64,000 bases of DNA, taken from positions 62,001 to 126,000 of the forward strand of contig NZ_JAMHFY010000014.1 of the NCBI RefSeq assembly GCF_023897015.1, in the 5' to 3' direction. Source of the DNA: Desulfosporosinus nitroreducens (GTDB taxonomy: Bacteria > Bacillota > Desulfitobacteriia > Desulfitobacteriales > Desulfitobacteriaceae). Made by a program: the position numbers and the translations under genes. Of this stretch, positions 17,098-25,798 are shown piece by piece (within the stretch, counting starts at the first letter, position 1; each line of letters begins with the position of its first letter). The notes under the pieces were generated by a model. That model ran no database searches, was not told the DNA's origin, and was given only the letters and a program-made list of their open reading frames with translations.

Positions 17098-17215
17098 CAC
17101 CAGAACAAATCGACTATCTTCAGAAGTTACTGGAATCGCTTAGTAAAGATTGATTTTTGGGCTTTTAGGGTACCTATAGGGTACCCTTTTATAGTTTAAT
17201 CTATCGAGAGTAGTC
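17098..17215 (+). repeat. 116-bp direct repeat, right copy
   Basis: Repeats the end of the Xre gene at 13941-14056 plus the GGGTACC terminator. It has no start codon here and is not a gene. The 3.0 kb between copies may have arrived or moved by recombination between such repeats. Confidence 0.85.
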
Positions 17216-17383
17216 ATGCTTGTTCGAAAATGGACGCCCCTTGCTATCGTTTTTAAAATATTTGGTGATTGGTGGAAGGAAAAGCAGGAAGTTCGGCGAA
17301 AAAGAAAATATACGTCAAATGATGTCCAAAAGACTGTTCGCTTGAAAATTGACTTAAAGCCAAAGACTTTGGGGGTTAAATAA
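17216..17383 (+). CDS. Short ORF, probable fragment
   Basis: Encodes 55 residues, MLVRKWTPLAIVFKIFGDWW to KIDLKPKTLGVK. The ATG is created at the repeat junction (AGTAGTC|ATG) and no ribosome site is seen. The basic, Trp-rich sequence looks like the tail of a longer protein. It ends with TAA directly before the ATG of the next gene (TAAATG), so it might have been its operon partner. Confidence 0.35.
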   Translation: MLVRKWTPLAIVFKIFGDWWKEKQEVRRKRKYTSNDVQKTVRLKIDLKPKTLGVK

Positions 17384-18469
17384 ATGCATTATATCGGAAT
17401 CGACTTAGCATGGACCTATGCCAATGAATCGGGAATTTGTGTGATCGCTGACAATGGGGAAATCGTCTATTGTGAGTCCCAGGTTTTCAGCGACGAAATG
17501 ATTGCGGACATCGTTGCAGAACATGCTCAAGAAGGAGCCATCGTAGGGATTGATGCTCCCCTAATCGTGAATAACGAAACAGGTTCCAGATACTGTGACG
17601 GAGCTATTATGAGAGAGAAAATTCATGGTAAGAATCTGTCCGTTTTCACCTGCAGTAAAAGCTTTATGCTCAACCACTTCGGAGTAGTTCGAGGAGAAGA
17701 GGTCGTCAAAGCCATTCGAAAGCGGATGCCGGCTTTTGCCCTCACCGGTGACCTAACCAATAAAAAGCACGTGATTATCGAAACCTTTCCCACGGGAATA
17801 ACTTTAGGCCTTTTTCCCGATGCTTTTCCTGTTAAATATAAAATCAAACATAAGATCAAATTTGAAACAACTAAAACGGAGATGGGCAGGATGGTTAACC
17901 TTTTAAAAAGGTTAAGTGATTTCAATCCCCCCGTCCATAATATAGAAGATTTCTTCAATCATTTATCGAGCATTCAAGCTATGTCTAAGAAGGGGTTTAA
18001 GAACCTTGAGGACAAGCTGGATGCTTTTTTATGTGCTTACGCCGCTTATTGGCTGGCCAAGCATCAGGGGAAGGTTTTCGGTGATGATCAGGATGGGTTC
18101 ATTACTATTCCAATAATAGACGAGAATGAGGTCCGTGACGGCAAATCAGAGAGGATACGAGTCTACAATAAACTGATTCGCGATAAGATACCCCAGATCA
18201 TCGAAGACAACGGCAAGAAAGCCATTATTGAAAAGGTTTCAGGCCCAGAATACCTGAATTTATTAAACGTCAAGTTAGGGGAAGAGCTTCAGGAGTACCT
18301 GGACAGCCAAAAGGTTGAAGAACTGGCGGATTTAGTTGAAGTCGTTTACGCCATCTTGAATTATGAAGGGGTCTCTCGGCAGGAATTCGAGGATATCAGA
18401 AAGCAAAAGGTCGAGGAGAGAGGCGCTTTCCGGGATAAGCCCCTGCTGAAAGAAGTAAGCGACAGTTGA
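17384..18469 (+). CDS. DUF429 (RNase H-like) and MazG-type pyrophosphohydrolase fusion
   Basis: Encodes 361 residues in two parts. Residues 1-250 are a DUF429 domain: MHYIGIDLAWTYANESGICV, IVGIDAPLIV, VIIETFPTGI, LEDKLDAFLCAYAAYWLAKH and GFITIPI, matching the conserved acidic residues of this predicted RNase H-fold nuclease. Residues 260-361 (YNKLIRDKIPQIIEDNGKKA, KLGEELQEYL, EELADLVEVVYAIL) form an all-alpha NTP pyrophosphohydrolase of the phosphoribosyl-ATP-pyrophosphatase-like MazG group with its E-x2-E...E-x2-D ladder. The two parts are common as separate proteins. The helicase gene starts 14 bp later, so they form an operon. Fusion of a nuclease-like and a nucleotide-hydrolysing domain beside a nuclease-helicase suggests nucleic-acid defence. 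Confidence 0.85.
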   Translation: MHYIGIDLAWTYANESGICVIADNGEIVYCESQVFSDEMIADIVAEHAQEGAIVGIDAPLIVNNETGSRYCDGAIMREKIHGKNLSVFTCSKSFMLNHFGVVRGEEVVKAIRKRMPAFALTGDLTNKKHVIIETFPTGITLGLFPDAFPVKYKIKHKIKFETTKTEMGRMVNLLKRLSDFNPPVHNIEDFFNHLSSIQAMSKKGFKNLEDKLDAFLCAYAAYWLAKHQGKVFGDDQDGFITIPIIDENEVRDGKSERIRVYNKLIRDKIPQIIEDNGKKAIIEKVSGPEYLNLLNVKLGEELQEYLDSQKVEELADLVEVVYAILNYEGVSRQEFEDIRKQKVEERGAFRDKPLLKEVSDS

Positions 18470-18483
18470 GGGGTTGAAGGGAA

Positions 18484-20751
18484 TTGACAGAAAAGATCAA
18501 GCAGAAGGGCAGCCTGGGCAGTGTCGCCAAAGACCTCTTCGTCGAGCTGTTTTGTGATACCTTTGGTCCGGATCAAGCGGAGTATCTGTTTCTTCAGTAT
18601 CCGGTCACCGATATTTATGGTAATAGACGCTCCATAGATTTTGCTCTGGAAAGTGAAGACTTAAAAATTGCCATTGAGATTGATGGTGAAACCTATCATA
18701 ACCCCAATAAGGTTTCTTCTAATAAATATTATGATGACCTTACCAAGCAAAACAGCCTGATCTATCATAACTGGAAGATTTACCGCTGGGTATACAATCA
18801 ATTGAAGCACCAACCTGAAAAGGTCAAGGACGAACTGCGGATTTTTGTCGGGGAAATACCCTCCTTCAGAATGCTGGAGGATTATCTGCCTAAGCAGAAG
18901 GGCAAGGTGATTGAACTGCGGGAACATCAACAAGCTGCTTTGGACAGCCTAGAGACCATGCGTGATCAAGGGGAGAGTATCGCTCTGCTTTATCATGCTA
19001 CCGGAACCGGAAAAACTGTGACCGCAGTCAGTGACGCCAAACGTCTGGGGAAACGAACCCTGTTTTTGGCTCATACCAAAGAACTAATAACCCAGGCTAA
19101 AGGTACCTTTGAAGAACTTTGGGATCAGGCGGAGACAGGTCTCTATTTTGCCGAAGAAAAAGCTAAAGACGCTTATGTTGTTTGCAGCAGCATTCAGAGT
19201 GCTGCCAGAAATCTGGAAGGGTTTAAACCGGAAGATTTCGGTTATATCATTGTCGATGAATGCCATCATGGAACGGCAGATACATATAGGAAGGTTTTGA
19301 GTTATTTCAAACCTGAATTCACTCTGGGTCTCACGGCTACCCCGGACAGAGCCGATGGCGAGAGCATCCTGGAGGACTTTAAGAACGTGGCCCATAAGCT
19401 GGATTTGCAGCAAGCCGTGGAATTAGGGGAACTTGTTCCCATCAGGTGTATCCGGGTCAAGACCAATGTGGATCTTTCCACGGTGAGAATCAATGGCATT
19501 AAATATTACGCTCAGGACTTAGAAAGTAAACTCTTTGTGCCGGAGAGAAATAAGCTTATAGCAGAAACCTATCTGAATTATGTTAGGAATAAGAAAACCG
19601 TGGTGTTCTGTGCTTCTGTAAACCACGCTCAGGAGATTTCAGCTTTATTTAAGGAAAAGGGAATTAATTGTGAGGCTGTTTCCGGTTCAATGAAGTCAGC
19701 AGAAAGGTCGAGGATTTTAGATCGTTATGAAAATGAGGATATCCAAGTCTTATGTGCCTGTGACCTTTTAAACGAGGGCTGGGACAGCCCGAAAACAGAA
19801 GTTTTGTTCATGGCTAGGCCGACGCTGTCCAAGACACTTTATGTTCAGCAGCTGGGACGGGGGATGCGCAAGTGCGCGGGTAAGGACTACCTGATGGTTT
19901 TTGATTTTATTGATAATGCGGGCTTGTTTAATATGCCCTACTCCCTACACAGGATGTTTAACCTGAAGGAATATAGGGCAGGAGAGTACGTTGTTGCTTC
20001 CCAGAAACAGTTTGAACTGGACAGAGATTTAATCGCCAGAGGAGAAAAGCCGTCTGTTTCTCTGGATTTCCCGGTGAATGCCGCGGATTACGAGCTGATT
20101 GATCTATTTAACTGGCAGGATGAAGTGAAAGGGATGATATCTCAGCTGGAGTTCGTAAGGATGGTTGATGTGCAAACAGAAACCATCGAACGGTACCTGC
20201 GTGAAGGAAAGATAACCCCTGATTTAGAGGTGCCTTTCGGGGATAAAAGGAACTTTAAATATTTTAAGGAAGCAACCGTGGAGAGCTATGCTAAACAGTA
20301 CGGCTGGGAGCTGATCAACCCTGCCAATATGAAAGATAGGTTTATGGACATGGTCAGGACGATGGATATGAGCTTTTCCTATAAGCCGATACTGCTCAAG
20401 GCCATGCTTGAGCATGTTGACGAAAAGGGAAGAGTTAAGGTCGAGGATATGGTTAATTACTACATGGACTTTTATAGGGCTAGAAAAGATAGCGGGCTGG
20501 TGGTTGAGAAGAAATCTAGCCTGTATTGCAAAGCCGGATATACGAGAAAGGATGTTGAGAGAAATATCTTTAGCAATCCTTTTAAGCGGTTTGAGGATAT
20601 GCGGTTTATGAGCCGGTGCCGGGATATTGAGTATGTGGAGTTTAATCGACATGTTTGGAAGAGGATGACTCAGGCGGATAAGGGCTGGATTGTTGGTTGG
20701 TGTGATGAGAAGTTGGAGGAGTATTATAGGAAGAGAATAATAAAGGGTTAA
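18484..20751 (+). CDS. SF2 DEAD/DEAH helicase with N-terminal endonuclease-like domain
   Basis: Encodes 755 residues from a TTG at 18484 (AAGGG site upstream). Residues 1-120 resemble a restriction-type PD-(D/E)XK fold of the DUF559/VSR kind: RSIDFALESEDLKIAIEIDG gives the D and E-x-D positions, then TYHNPNK. Residues 140-520 are an SF2 helicase: Walker A LYHATGTGKT, DECHH box at about 260, GLTATPDRADGE (motif III), motif V/VI region EGWDSPKTEVLFMARPTLSK and LGRGMRKC. The last 230 residues are unknown. It acts on DNA or RNA and is translated with the DUF429-MazG protein. A decayed helicase of another type occurs later in the window; the two are not close relatives. Confidence 0.9.
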   Translation: MTEKIKQKGSLGSVAKDLFVELFCDTFGPDQAEYLFLQYPVTDIYGNRRSIDFALESEDLKIAIEIDGETYHNPNKVSSNKYYDDLTKQNSLIYHNWKIYRWVYNQLKHQPEKVKDELRIFVGEIPSFRMLEDYLPKQKGKVIELREHQQAALDSLETMRDQGESIALLYHATGTGKTVTAVSDAKRLGKRTLFLAHTKELITQAKGTFEELWDQAETGLYFAEEKAKDAYVVCSSIQSAARNLEGFKPEDFGYIIVDECHHGTADTYRKVLSYFKPEFTLGLTATPDRADGESILEDFKNVAHKLDLQQAVELGELVPIRCIRVKTNVDLSTVRINGIKYYAQDLESKLFVPERNKLIAETYLNYVRNKKTVVFCASVNHAQEISALFKEKGINCEAVSGSMKSAERSRILDRYENEDIQVLCACDLLNEGWDSPKTEVLFMARPTLSKTLYVQQLGRGMRKCAGKDYLMVFDFIDNAGLFNMPYSLHRMFNLKEYRAGEYVVASQKQFELDRDLIARGEKPSVSLDFPVNAADYELIDLFNWQDEVKGMISQLEFVRMVDVQTETIERYLREGKITPDLEVPFGDKRNFKYFKEATVESYAKQYGWELINPANMKDRFMDMVRTMDMSFSYKPILLKAMLEHVDEKGRVKVEDMVNYYMDFYRARKDSGLVVEKKSSLYCKAGYTRKDVERNIFSNPFKRFEDMRFMSRCRDIEYVEFNRHVWKRMTQADKGWIVGWCDEKLEEYYRKRIIKG

Positions 20752-21266
20752 TTAAATATAGTTGATTAAGCCGCTATAGAAGCGATATTTGTGTTGGAAT
20801 TTAGGGAAGGGCAGTCCCTGCTGCGAGTGTAATAGAAATATGGAAACTTCGAAAAGGTAGACATGTGGTAAGAAATTCGGATCTGTGGATATGTTTCCTT
20901 GGACGGAGTACGTGGATACCTGTGTACTGCAATATACGGTAGGGGAAAAGGGAAAACAGGTAACGGTTGAGGTTGGAATGAATAAGTAAATGGAATATTC
21001 TCCTCATATTAAAGGCATCTGCTCAATGAAGGCAGGTGCTTTTCTACTTACCGTTACTCGACATATAGACTATAATAAAGAGGCATTTTACACAAGTTGA
21101 ATGTTAAATTTAGATTTATGTCGTAGTACTGTGGTAAAATATATTTTGTCTAAAATTAATCCAATTGACAAATTGTTTAGTATTGGTTACCGTTTAAAAA
21201 TGTAAGTTTTCACTCGACACCTATTCGTCAAAAAATGATAATTGTGTCATCATAGGAGGATAACAT
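20752..21266. other. Intergenic region: short coding scrap, terminator and promoter region of the four-gene cassette
   Basis: At about 20872-20989 the frame GKKFGSVDMFPWTEYVDTCV to VTVEVGMNK stop looks like the end of a lost gene. A hairpin ends the region of the helicase (21011-21043). The remaining 220 bp to the next gene are AT-rich, with TTGACA at about 21167-21172 but no clear -10 box 17 bases on; TAAAAAT-like boxes lie about 21190-21200. Confidence 0.4.
21011..21043 (+). terminator. Hairpin terminator between the two defence operons
   Basis: AAAGGCATCTGC and GCAGGTGCTTTT pair with one wobble and one bulge over TCAATGAAG, followed by TTTTC. It separates the DUF429-helicase operon from the four-gene cassette. 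Confidence 0.7.
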
Positions 21267-22433
21267 ATGGCGGAGAAAATAATGACTGTCTTGGCGAAGG
21301 AAACCGGAGGCAAAAGCTATAAGGCTCACAAATACGGACTTGATCACGCTGAACGCCCATTCATAGAATATGGAGATGATTCAATCATATGGAAAAAGAC
21401 CGCTGAGACTACTCCTCACCGCAAATATGTTTCTCTTGAAAATTTAGGAAAAAAACTTGCGGCAAGGAATGAGCAGTTGCTTACTTATTTTCTTGATGGT
21501 TCTCGTAGGGTGTTTAAAGTTGATGACATTGCCTATAAAGTGTCTAATGGCAGAAGTGTAATTTATCCAGTAATCGCTGGACAAATTGGAGTGGGCTGCT
21601 GTCGTAGAGTTAATAAGGCAGTCATTCCAGAGAAATTCAAACGAGAGATAGTACTGGCATTGCCAGATATTGCTGACGCTGACGGAATACCGGGTTTCTT
21701 TAATGCAACAGCCAAAAAGCTAAATGAATGTGCAGAGTTAAGACGGGTTGGTATAGAGTTTTCTACGATATTGCCATATAAAACAGCAAAGAATACAGAC
21801 AAGAAGTTTGAAGATAGGGGAACTGCGTGTATCCAAGACCGGATGATAGAACGTGAAAAAGAACTGGTCGCGGAGCTTGTTCGTGAGGGAAAGTTGAACC
21901 AAGATAACTATTTGGTTAAAGATGGTTCGCTTGAATATAAGCCAACCAAAGAGGACAAGGCTGACAAAAGGAAATACCAGATGTTCAAAAATAATTACAG
22001 TTGGGTATTAGGGGCCTCAAAGAATTTCAACCCAGAAGTATGTTTGGATATTAATGGGAAACCAAACCCGGGATTTATTGCTGACTTACCACTTTATCAC
22101 CGAACGCCTGTAGCCTGTTTTGTTAGCGATTTTTTAGGTGATGATATCCAGTTTGCGGTGTGGTACATCCGACTTAGGGATAAGAAACGGACCCGAACTC
22201 CTTTTGATGGAATATTGAAAGTCGAGAAAATTCTCGTGACACAAGAAGATGTTGACAATGGCATAGATAGTGACCTTGTAGATGTGCTTAGTGCGTACTT
22301 GATAAACGAACGAAATCCTGTTTGCTATGGTTCAGATTTGCGTTGGGCGAATCACATCTATCCTGTATATCTCACTGAGTCTTTTGTGAAGTCAAAATAC
22401 CTGAGTACAGAAAGTTTTCTGCATCTATTTTGA
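21267..22433 (+). CDS. NurA-like nuclease, first gene of a four-gene cassette
   Basis: Encodes 388 residues; ATG 21267 with AGGAGGATAAC. NurA marks are visible: YFLDGSRRVFKVDD (the DGS acidic site, residues about 72-86), a second acidic site LVKDGSLEYKP near 219-229, a Lys in WVLGASKNFNPE, FAVWYIRLRDKKR, and HIYPVYLTESFVKSKY near the end. NurA is a DNA end-trimming nuclease that works with the HerA translocase; the next gene encodes a HerA-like protein, which strongly supports the call. The long middle region (IYPVIAGQIGVGCCRRVN and the K/E-rich 190-250) departs from archaeal NurA. There are no close paralogues in the window. Confidence 0.75.
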   Translation: MAEKIMTVLAKETGGKSYKAHKYGLDHAERPFIEYGDDSIIWKKTAETTPHRKYVSLENLGKKLAARNEQLLTYFLDGSRRVFKVDDIAYKVSNGRSVIYPVIAGQIGVGCCRRVNKAVIPEKFKREIVLALPDIADADGIPGFFNATAKKLNECAELRRVGIEFSTILPYKTAKNTDKKFEDRGTACIQDRMIEREKELVAELVREGKLNQDNYLVKDGSLEYKPTKEDKADKRKYQMFKNNYSWVLGASKNFNPEVCLDINGKPNPGFIADLPLYHRTPVACFVSDFLGDDIQFAVWYIRLRDKKRTRTPFDGILKVEKILVTQEDVDNGIDSDLVDVLSAYLINERNPVCYGSDLRWANHIYPVYLTESFVKSKYLSTESFLHLF

Positions 22434-22448
22434 GGAGGATTAAAATTA

Positions 22449-24179
22449 ATGAATAGTAAAAATAAACTGATCGGGCGTGTACTTGCCACCGAAAAAACAC
22501 CGACCACAATGGATAAGTTCAACTTCTGGACAAACTCAGATTTGAAGCTTCATGCGTTCGATATAGTTAAAGTTAAACATATTGACAACTCGTTTTCGTT
22601 TGGTATGATTGAGAATATCTCTCATATAACCGACGCCCAGAGCTTTTTAACCAATTTCATCTCCAGCGACTTCGGAGATGTTAATGTCGAAGAGCCAACT
22701 TTGCGCGTAGGGATGAATTATGCTGAAGCAGCTATATCTTTTAACGATAAAAATCTTTATACTCCTGTTCATAATAACGCCCCAGTATATCTGGCTACAG
22801 CTGAAGAAATAACTATGGCATTGGGGCTTGACAAAGTTCAGAACCCTCTTGTTTGCGGTTCGCTGAAAATGTATGAGGGAACCACTGACGAGATTACCTT
22901 GCCTGTGAATCTCAATTCGAAATTCATACTGGGTCCCGAGGGCGCACATCTAAATATCTCAGGTATTTCAGGACTTGCATCTAAGACGTCATACGCTATG
23001 TTTCTGATGAAAGCTATTCAAGACCATTACATCATAAAAGCCGATATCGATACCAATGATAGTGTTGCTTTTGTTATTTTTAATGTCAAAGGCAAAGATC
23101 TTATGGCAATTGATAGACCCAATGACTTTATTGCCGACAAACCAGGTGAAAAAGAAAGAGTTTTTGCTGACTATGAAACCCTTAAACTTTCCACGGAGCC
23201 GTTCAAGAACGTCAAATACTATATTCCGTTTTCAAGCAATACATCAGCAAAAAGAAGCACCTATCTTGGCGCAGATGATGTAAAGGCATATATGGAATAT
23301 AAACAACTTAAAAAATTCAAATATTCGTATGAAGATGATAAGGAAAGCCTTGAAATGTTGTTTGCAGATGTTGATGACCCACAACAAACAATGGAGTCGA
23401 TAATTAGTAAAATTATTGATGATTTGGACCCTGATTTTGGTGGTGGGCGCGTTGTAACATGGCAAGACTTCAGAGATAAGGTAAATGAGCTTTCGCAAAG
23501 GTCGCAACCTTCAACAAAAGGTCAGCAAAGGGTTTCTAATGAAATATCTGTGCTTAGTTGGAGAAAGTTTAAACGTATTATCAACAAAGCAACTAAAAAT
23601 GATGATATGTTTGCAAATCGTCCAGATCAAAGCAAGCATGAATGCCGTTTGGCGGACGCTTTAAAACACATAAGTAAAAACGAGGTTTGTGTTATTGATG
23701 TTGCTAAACTACCTGAGGACAAACAAGCATTTGTTTTTGGAGACGCGGTGCGTACAATTTACAATTTGAAATTGGGTGAATATGACGGCGATGATGGCGT
23801 TAATCCACCATCGAGAATCATTGTATTCATTGACGAACTCAATAAATACGCCTCCAAAGAGACTCCAAAGACATCACCAATTTTGAGGGAAATTTTGGAT
23901 GTCACCGAACGTGGTCGCTCGCTCGGCGTTGTGCTTTTTGGTGCTGAACAGTTCCGTTCTAATATACATCAGCGAGTCACCGGCAATTGTTCTACTCACG
24001 CATATGGTCGAACAAACTCTATTGAAACTGCCACCAAGGATTACGGGAGTTTACCGAGTACGTATAAAAACATGTTGACTAGATTAGAACAGGGAGATTA
24101 TCTAGTTCAAAATCCAATTTTCCGCTCCTTGCTGAAAATAAAATTTCCAAAACCGATTTATAAGCAATTCAAGGATTAA
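22449..24179 (+). CDS. HerA-like ATPase/translocase
   Basis: Encodes 576 residues and starts 15 bp after the nuclease gene, with GAGGAGG. Residues 1-140 form an N-terminal HAS-barrel-like part (IGRVLATEKTPTTMDKFNFW). The ATPase domain starts near 155: KFILGPEGAHLNISGISGLA then SKTSYAMFLMKAI is a variant Walker A with SKT in place of GKT, and ASRIIVFIDELNKYA is Walker B. LFGAEQFRSNIHQRVTGNCS carries the conserved sensor/arginine region. A 60-residue insertion around 285-345 (YKQLKKFKYSYEDDKESLEM) is helical. HerA forms a hexameric ring that moves DNA and feeds NurA. The altered Walker A is notable; hydrolysis may still work because the Lys and Thr remain. Confidence 0.85.
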   Translation: MNSKNKLIGRVLATEKTPTTMDKFNFWTNSDLKLHAFDIVKVKHIDNSFSFGMIENISHITDAQSFLTNFISSDFGDVNVEEPTLRVGMNYAEAAISFNDKNLYTPVHNNAPVYLATAEEITMALGLDKVQNPLVCGSLKMYEGTTDEITLPVNLNSKFILGPEGAHLNISGISGLASKTSYAMFLMKAIQDHYIIKADIDTNDSVAFVIFNVKGKDLMAIDRPNDFIADKPGEKERVFADYETLKLSTEPFKNVKYYIPFSSNTSAKRSTYLGADDVKAYMEYKQLKKFKYSYEDDKESLEMLFADVDDPQQTMESIISKIIDDLDPDFGGGRVVTWQDFRDKVNELSQRSQPSTKGQQRVSNEISVLSWRKFKRIINKATKNDDMFANRPDQSKHECRLADALKHISKNEVCVIDVAKLPEDKQAFVFGDAVRTIYNLKLGEYDGDDGVNPPSRIIVFIDELNKYASKETPKTSPILREILDVTERGRSLGVVLFGAEQFRSNIHQRVTGNCSTHAYGRTNSIETATKDYGSLPSTYKNMLTRLEQGDYLVQNPIFRSLLKIKFPKPIYKQFKD

Positions 24180-24208
24180 CAAACAATTAAAGTGAGAGGA
24201 GTGAATTA

Positions 24209-25798
24209 ATGTACCAATATGTTTTCGGTGCAAATATATTAGAGAATCTTACGACAGGAATGTACCAAGATTCAAGAGTCATTTATCGCGAGTATATACA
24301 GAATGCATGTGATCAAATTGACAAGGCAGAACGCGACGGACTCTTGCTTCGAAGTGAAGGACGAATTCATATCTGGCTTGATCCCGATAGGCGTATAATC
24401 ACTATCGAAGATAATGCAACTGGAATTCCGGCCTCTGATTTTCAGAAAACTTTAGGTAACATTGCTGATTCTGATAAGAAAATAGGTGAAGATAAAGGTT
24501 TTCGTGGTATTGGTAGACTATGTGGGCTTGCTTATTGTAGAGAATTGGTTTTTACATCGACTGCAAAAGGCGAAACTATTATCTCCACTATGCGCTGCAA
24601 TGCTCGAAAAATGCGTGAATTGATTGTTGCAAATAGCAAAGGTGAAAAACATACTGCAAGTGATGTTCTTCATTCTATAAACGAATTTACGACTGAAGAC
24701 AAGGCGAATCCCAATGATCATTGGTTTAAGGTTGAACTTGTTGGTATTAATGATGCAAATACTGACTTGCTTGATTTTGCACAAATAAAGGAATACCTGT
24801 CTTTTGTGGCTCCTGTTCCATATATAAACACTTTTATATTCCGAAAAGAGATTCATAAACATGCTGAAGAAATAAAGTATAATATTGATGAATATGATAT
24901 CACGCTGAATGGTGAAGCAGTGCTCAAGAAGTATAAGACGAACTTTAAAACCTCCAAAGGCGATGATGAAATTTTTTCTATCGAATTTAAAGATATCAGA
25001 GATTTAGATGGGAATCTTCTCGCATGGATTTGGTGGGGTGTATCGCGTTTCAAGGCGTCTATTAATAAGGATTGCCAAATGCGAGGTCTTCGCTTGCGTA
25101 AAGAGAATATTCAGATAGGTGACGACGACGCACTGCAAAAACTATTCAAAGAAGACCGGGGGCATCATTATTTTATTGGCGAAGTTTTTGCTGTGGCAAA
25201 AGACCTAATACCTAACTCACAGAGAGATTACTTTAATGAAAATGAAACACGTAATCGATTTGAACGAGAACTTAAACTCTATTTTAATGATGAACTCAAA
25301 AGTATATATTATGGCGGTTCTGCCATAAATAGTGCGTTTGATAAGATAGATAACTTCGCAAAAAAAGAAGCAGAGTTTAAGGAAAAAGAAGCGAATGGCG
25401 TGTTCGTTGATACCGCACACAGAGAAGCAGAACTCGATGAAATTAAGAAAGCAAAATCCAAAGCCGAAGAAGCAAAAAAAGAAATTGAAAAGAAAAAGCA
25501 AAAGGCTGATGAAAAAGATAATAACGTCATGGGAAGGTTAATTGAACGTATTGAAACGGAACGCACTAAAAAACCACATATAGTAATAAGTGCAAAACCG
25601 CCCGAACCAGATACTACAAAGGACACCAAAATTCCGTGGAGAACGGATAAGCTATCAAATTACAGTAAAAAAGAACGGAAACTTATTTCAAAAATATTCG
25701 GCATTATTGTTACATCTACGAACAAAGAGATAGCTGAAACTATAATTCAAAAGATCGAGGGCGAACTGCAAAATGAATCGAAGAGTGTTGCTCATTGA
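24209..25798 (+). CDS. Hsp90-like GHKL ATPase
   Basis: Encodes 529 residues, 29 bp after the HerA gene, AGAGGAG site. The N-terminal ATP fold of Hsp90/Gyrase B/MutL type is clear: YREYIQNACDQIDKAE (N-box with E and N), ITIEDNATGIPASDF (G1 box), and GEDKGFRGIGRLCGLAYC (G2 box). A transducer-like domain follows to about 370, then a long coiled coil (395-440, EAELDEIKKAKSKAEEAKKE) and a Lys-rich tail. The length and layout resemble prokaryotic MORC/Hsp90-like proteins found in conflict systems. Such ATPases act as clamps on DNA or protein. It overlaps the radical SAM gene by 26 bp, so the two are coupled. Confidence 0.82.
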   Translation: MYQYVFGANILENLTTGMYQDSRVIYREYIQNACDQIDKAERDGLLLRSEGRIHIWLDPDRRIITIEDNATGIPASDFQKTLGNIADSDKKIGEDKGFRGIGRLCGLAYCRELVFTSTAKGETIISTMRCNARKMRELIVANSKGEKHTASDVLHSINEFTTEDKANPNDHWFKVELVGINDANTDLLDFAQIKEYLSFVAPVPYINTFIFRKEIHKHAEEIKYNIDEYDITLNGEAVLKKYKTNFKTSKGDDEIFSIEFKDIRDLDGNLLAWIWWGVSRFKASINKDCQMRGLRLRKENIQIGDDDALQKLFKEDRGHHYFIGEVFAVAKDLIPNSQRDYFNENETRNRFERELKLYFNDELKSIYYGGSAINSAFDKIDNFAKKEAEFKEKEANGVFVDTAHREAELDEIKKAKSKAEEAKKEIEKKKQKADEKDNNVMGRLIERIETERTKKPHIVISAKPPEPDTTKDTKIPWRTDKLSNYSKKERKLISKIFGIIVTSTNKEIAETIIQKIEGELQNESKSVAH

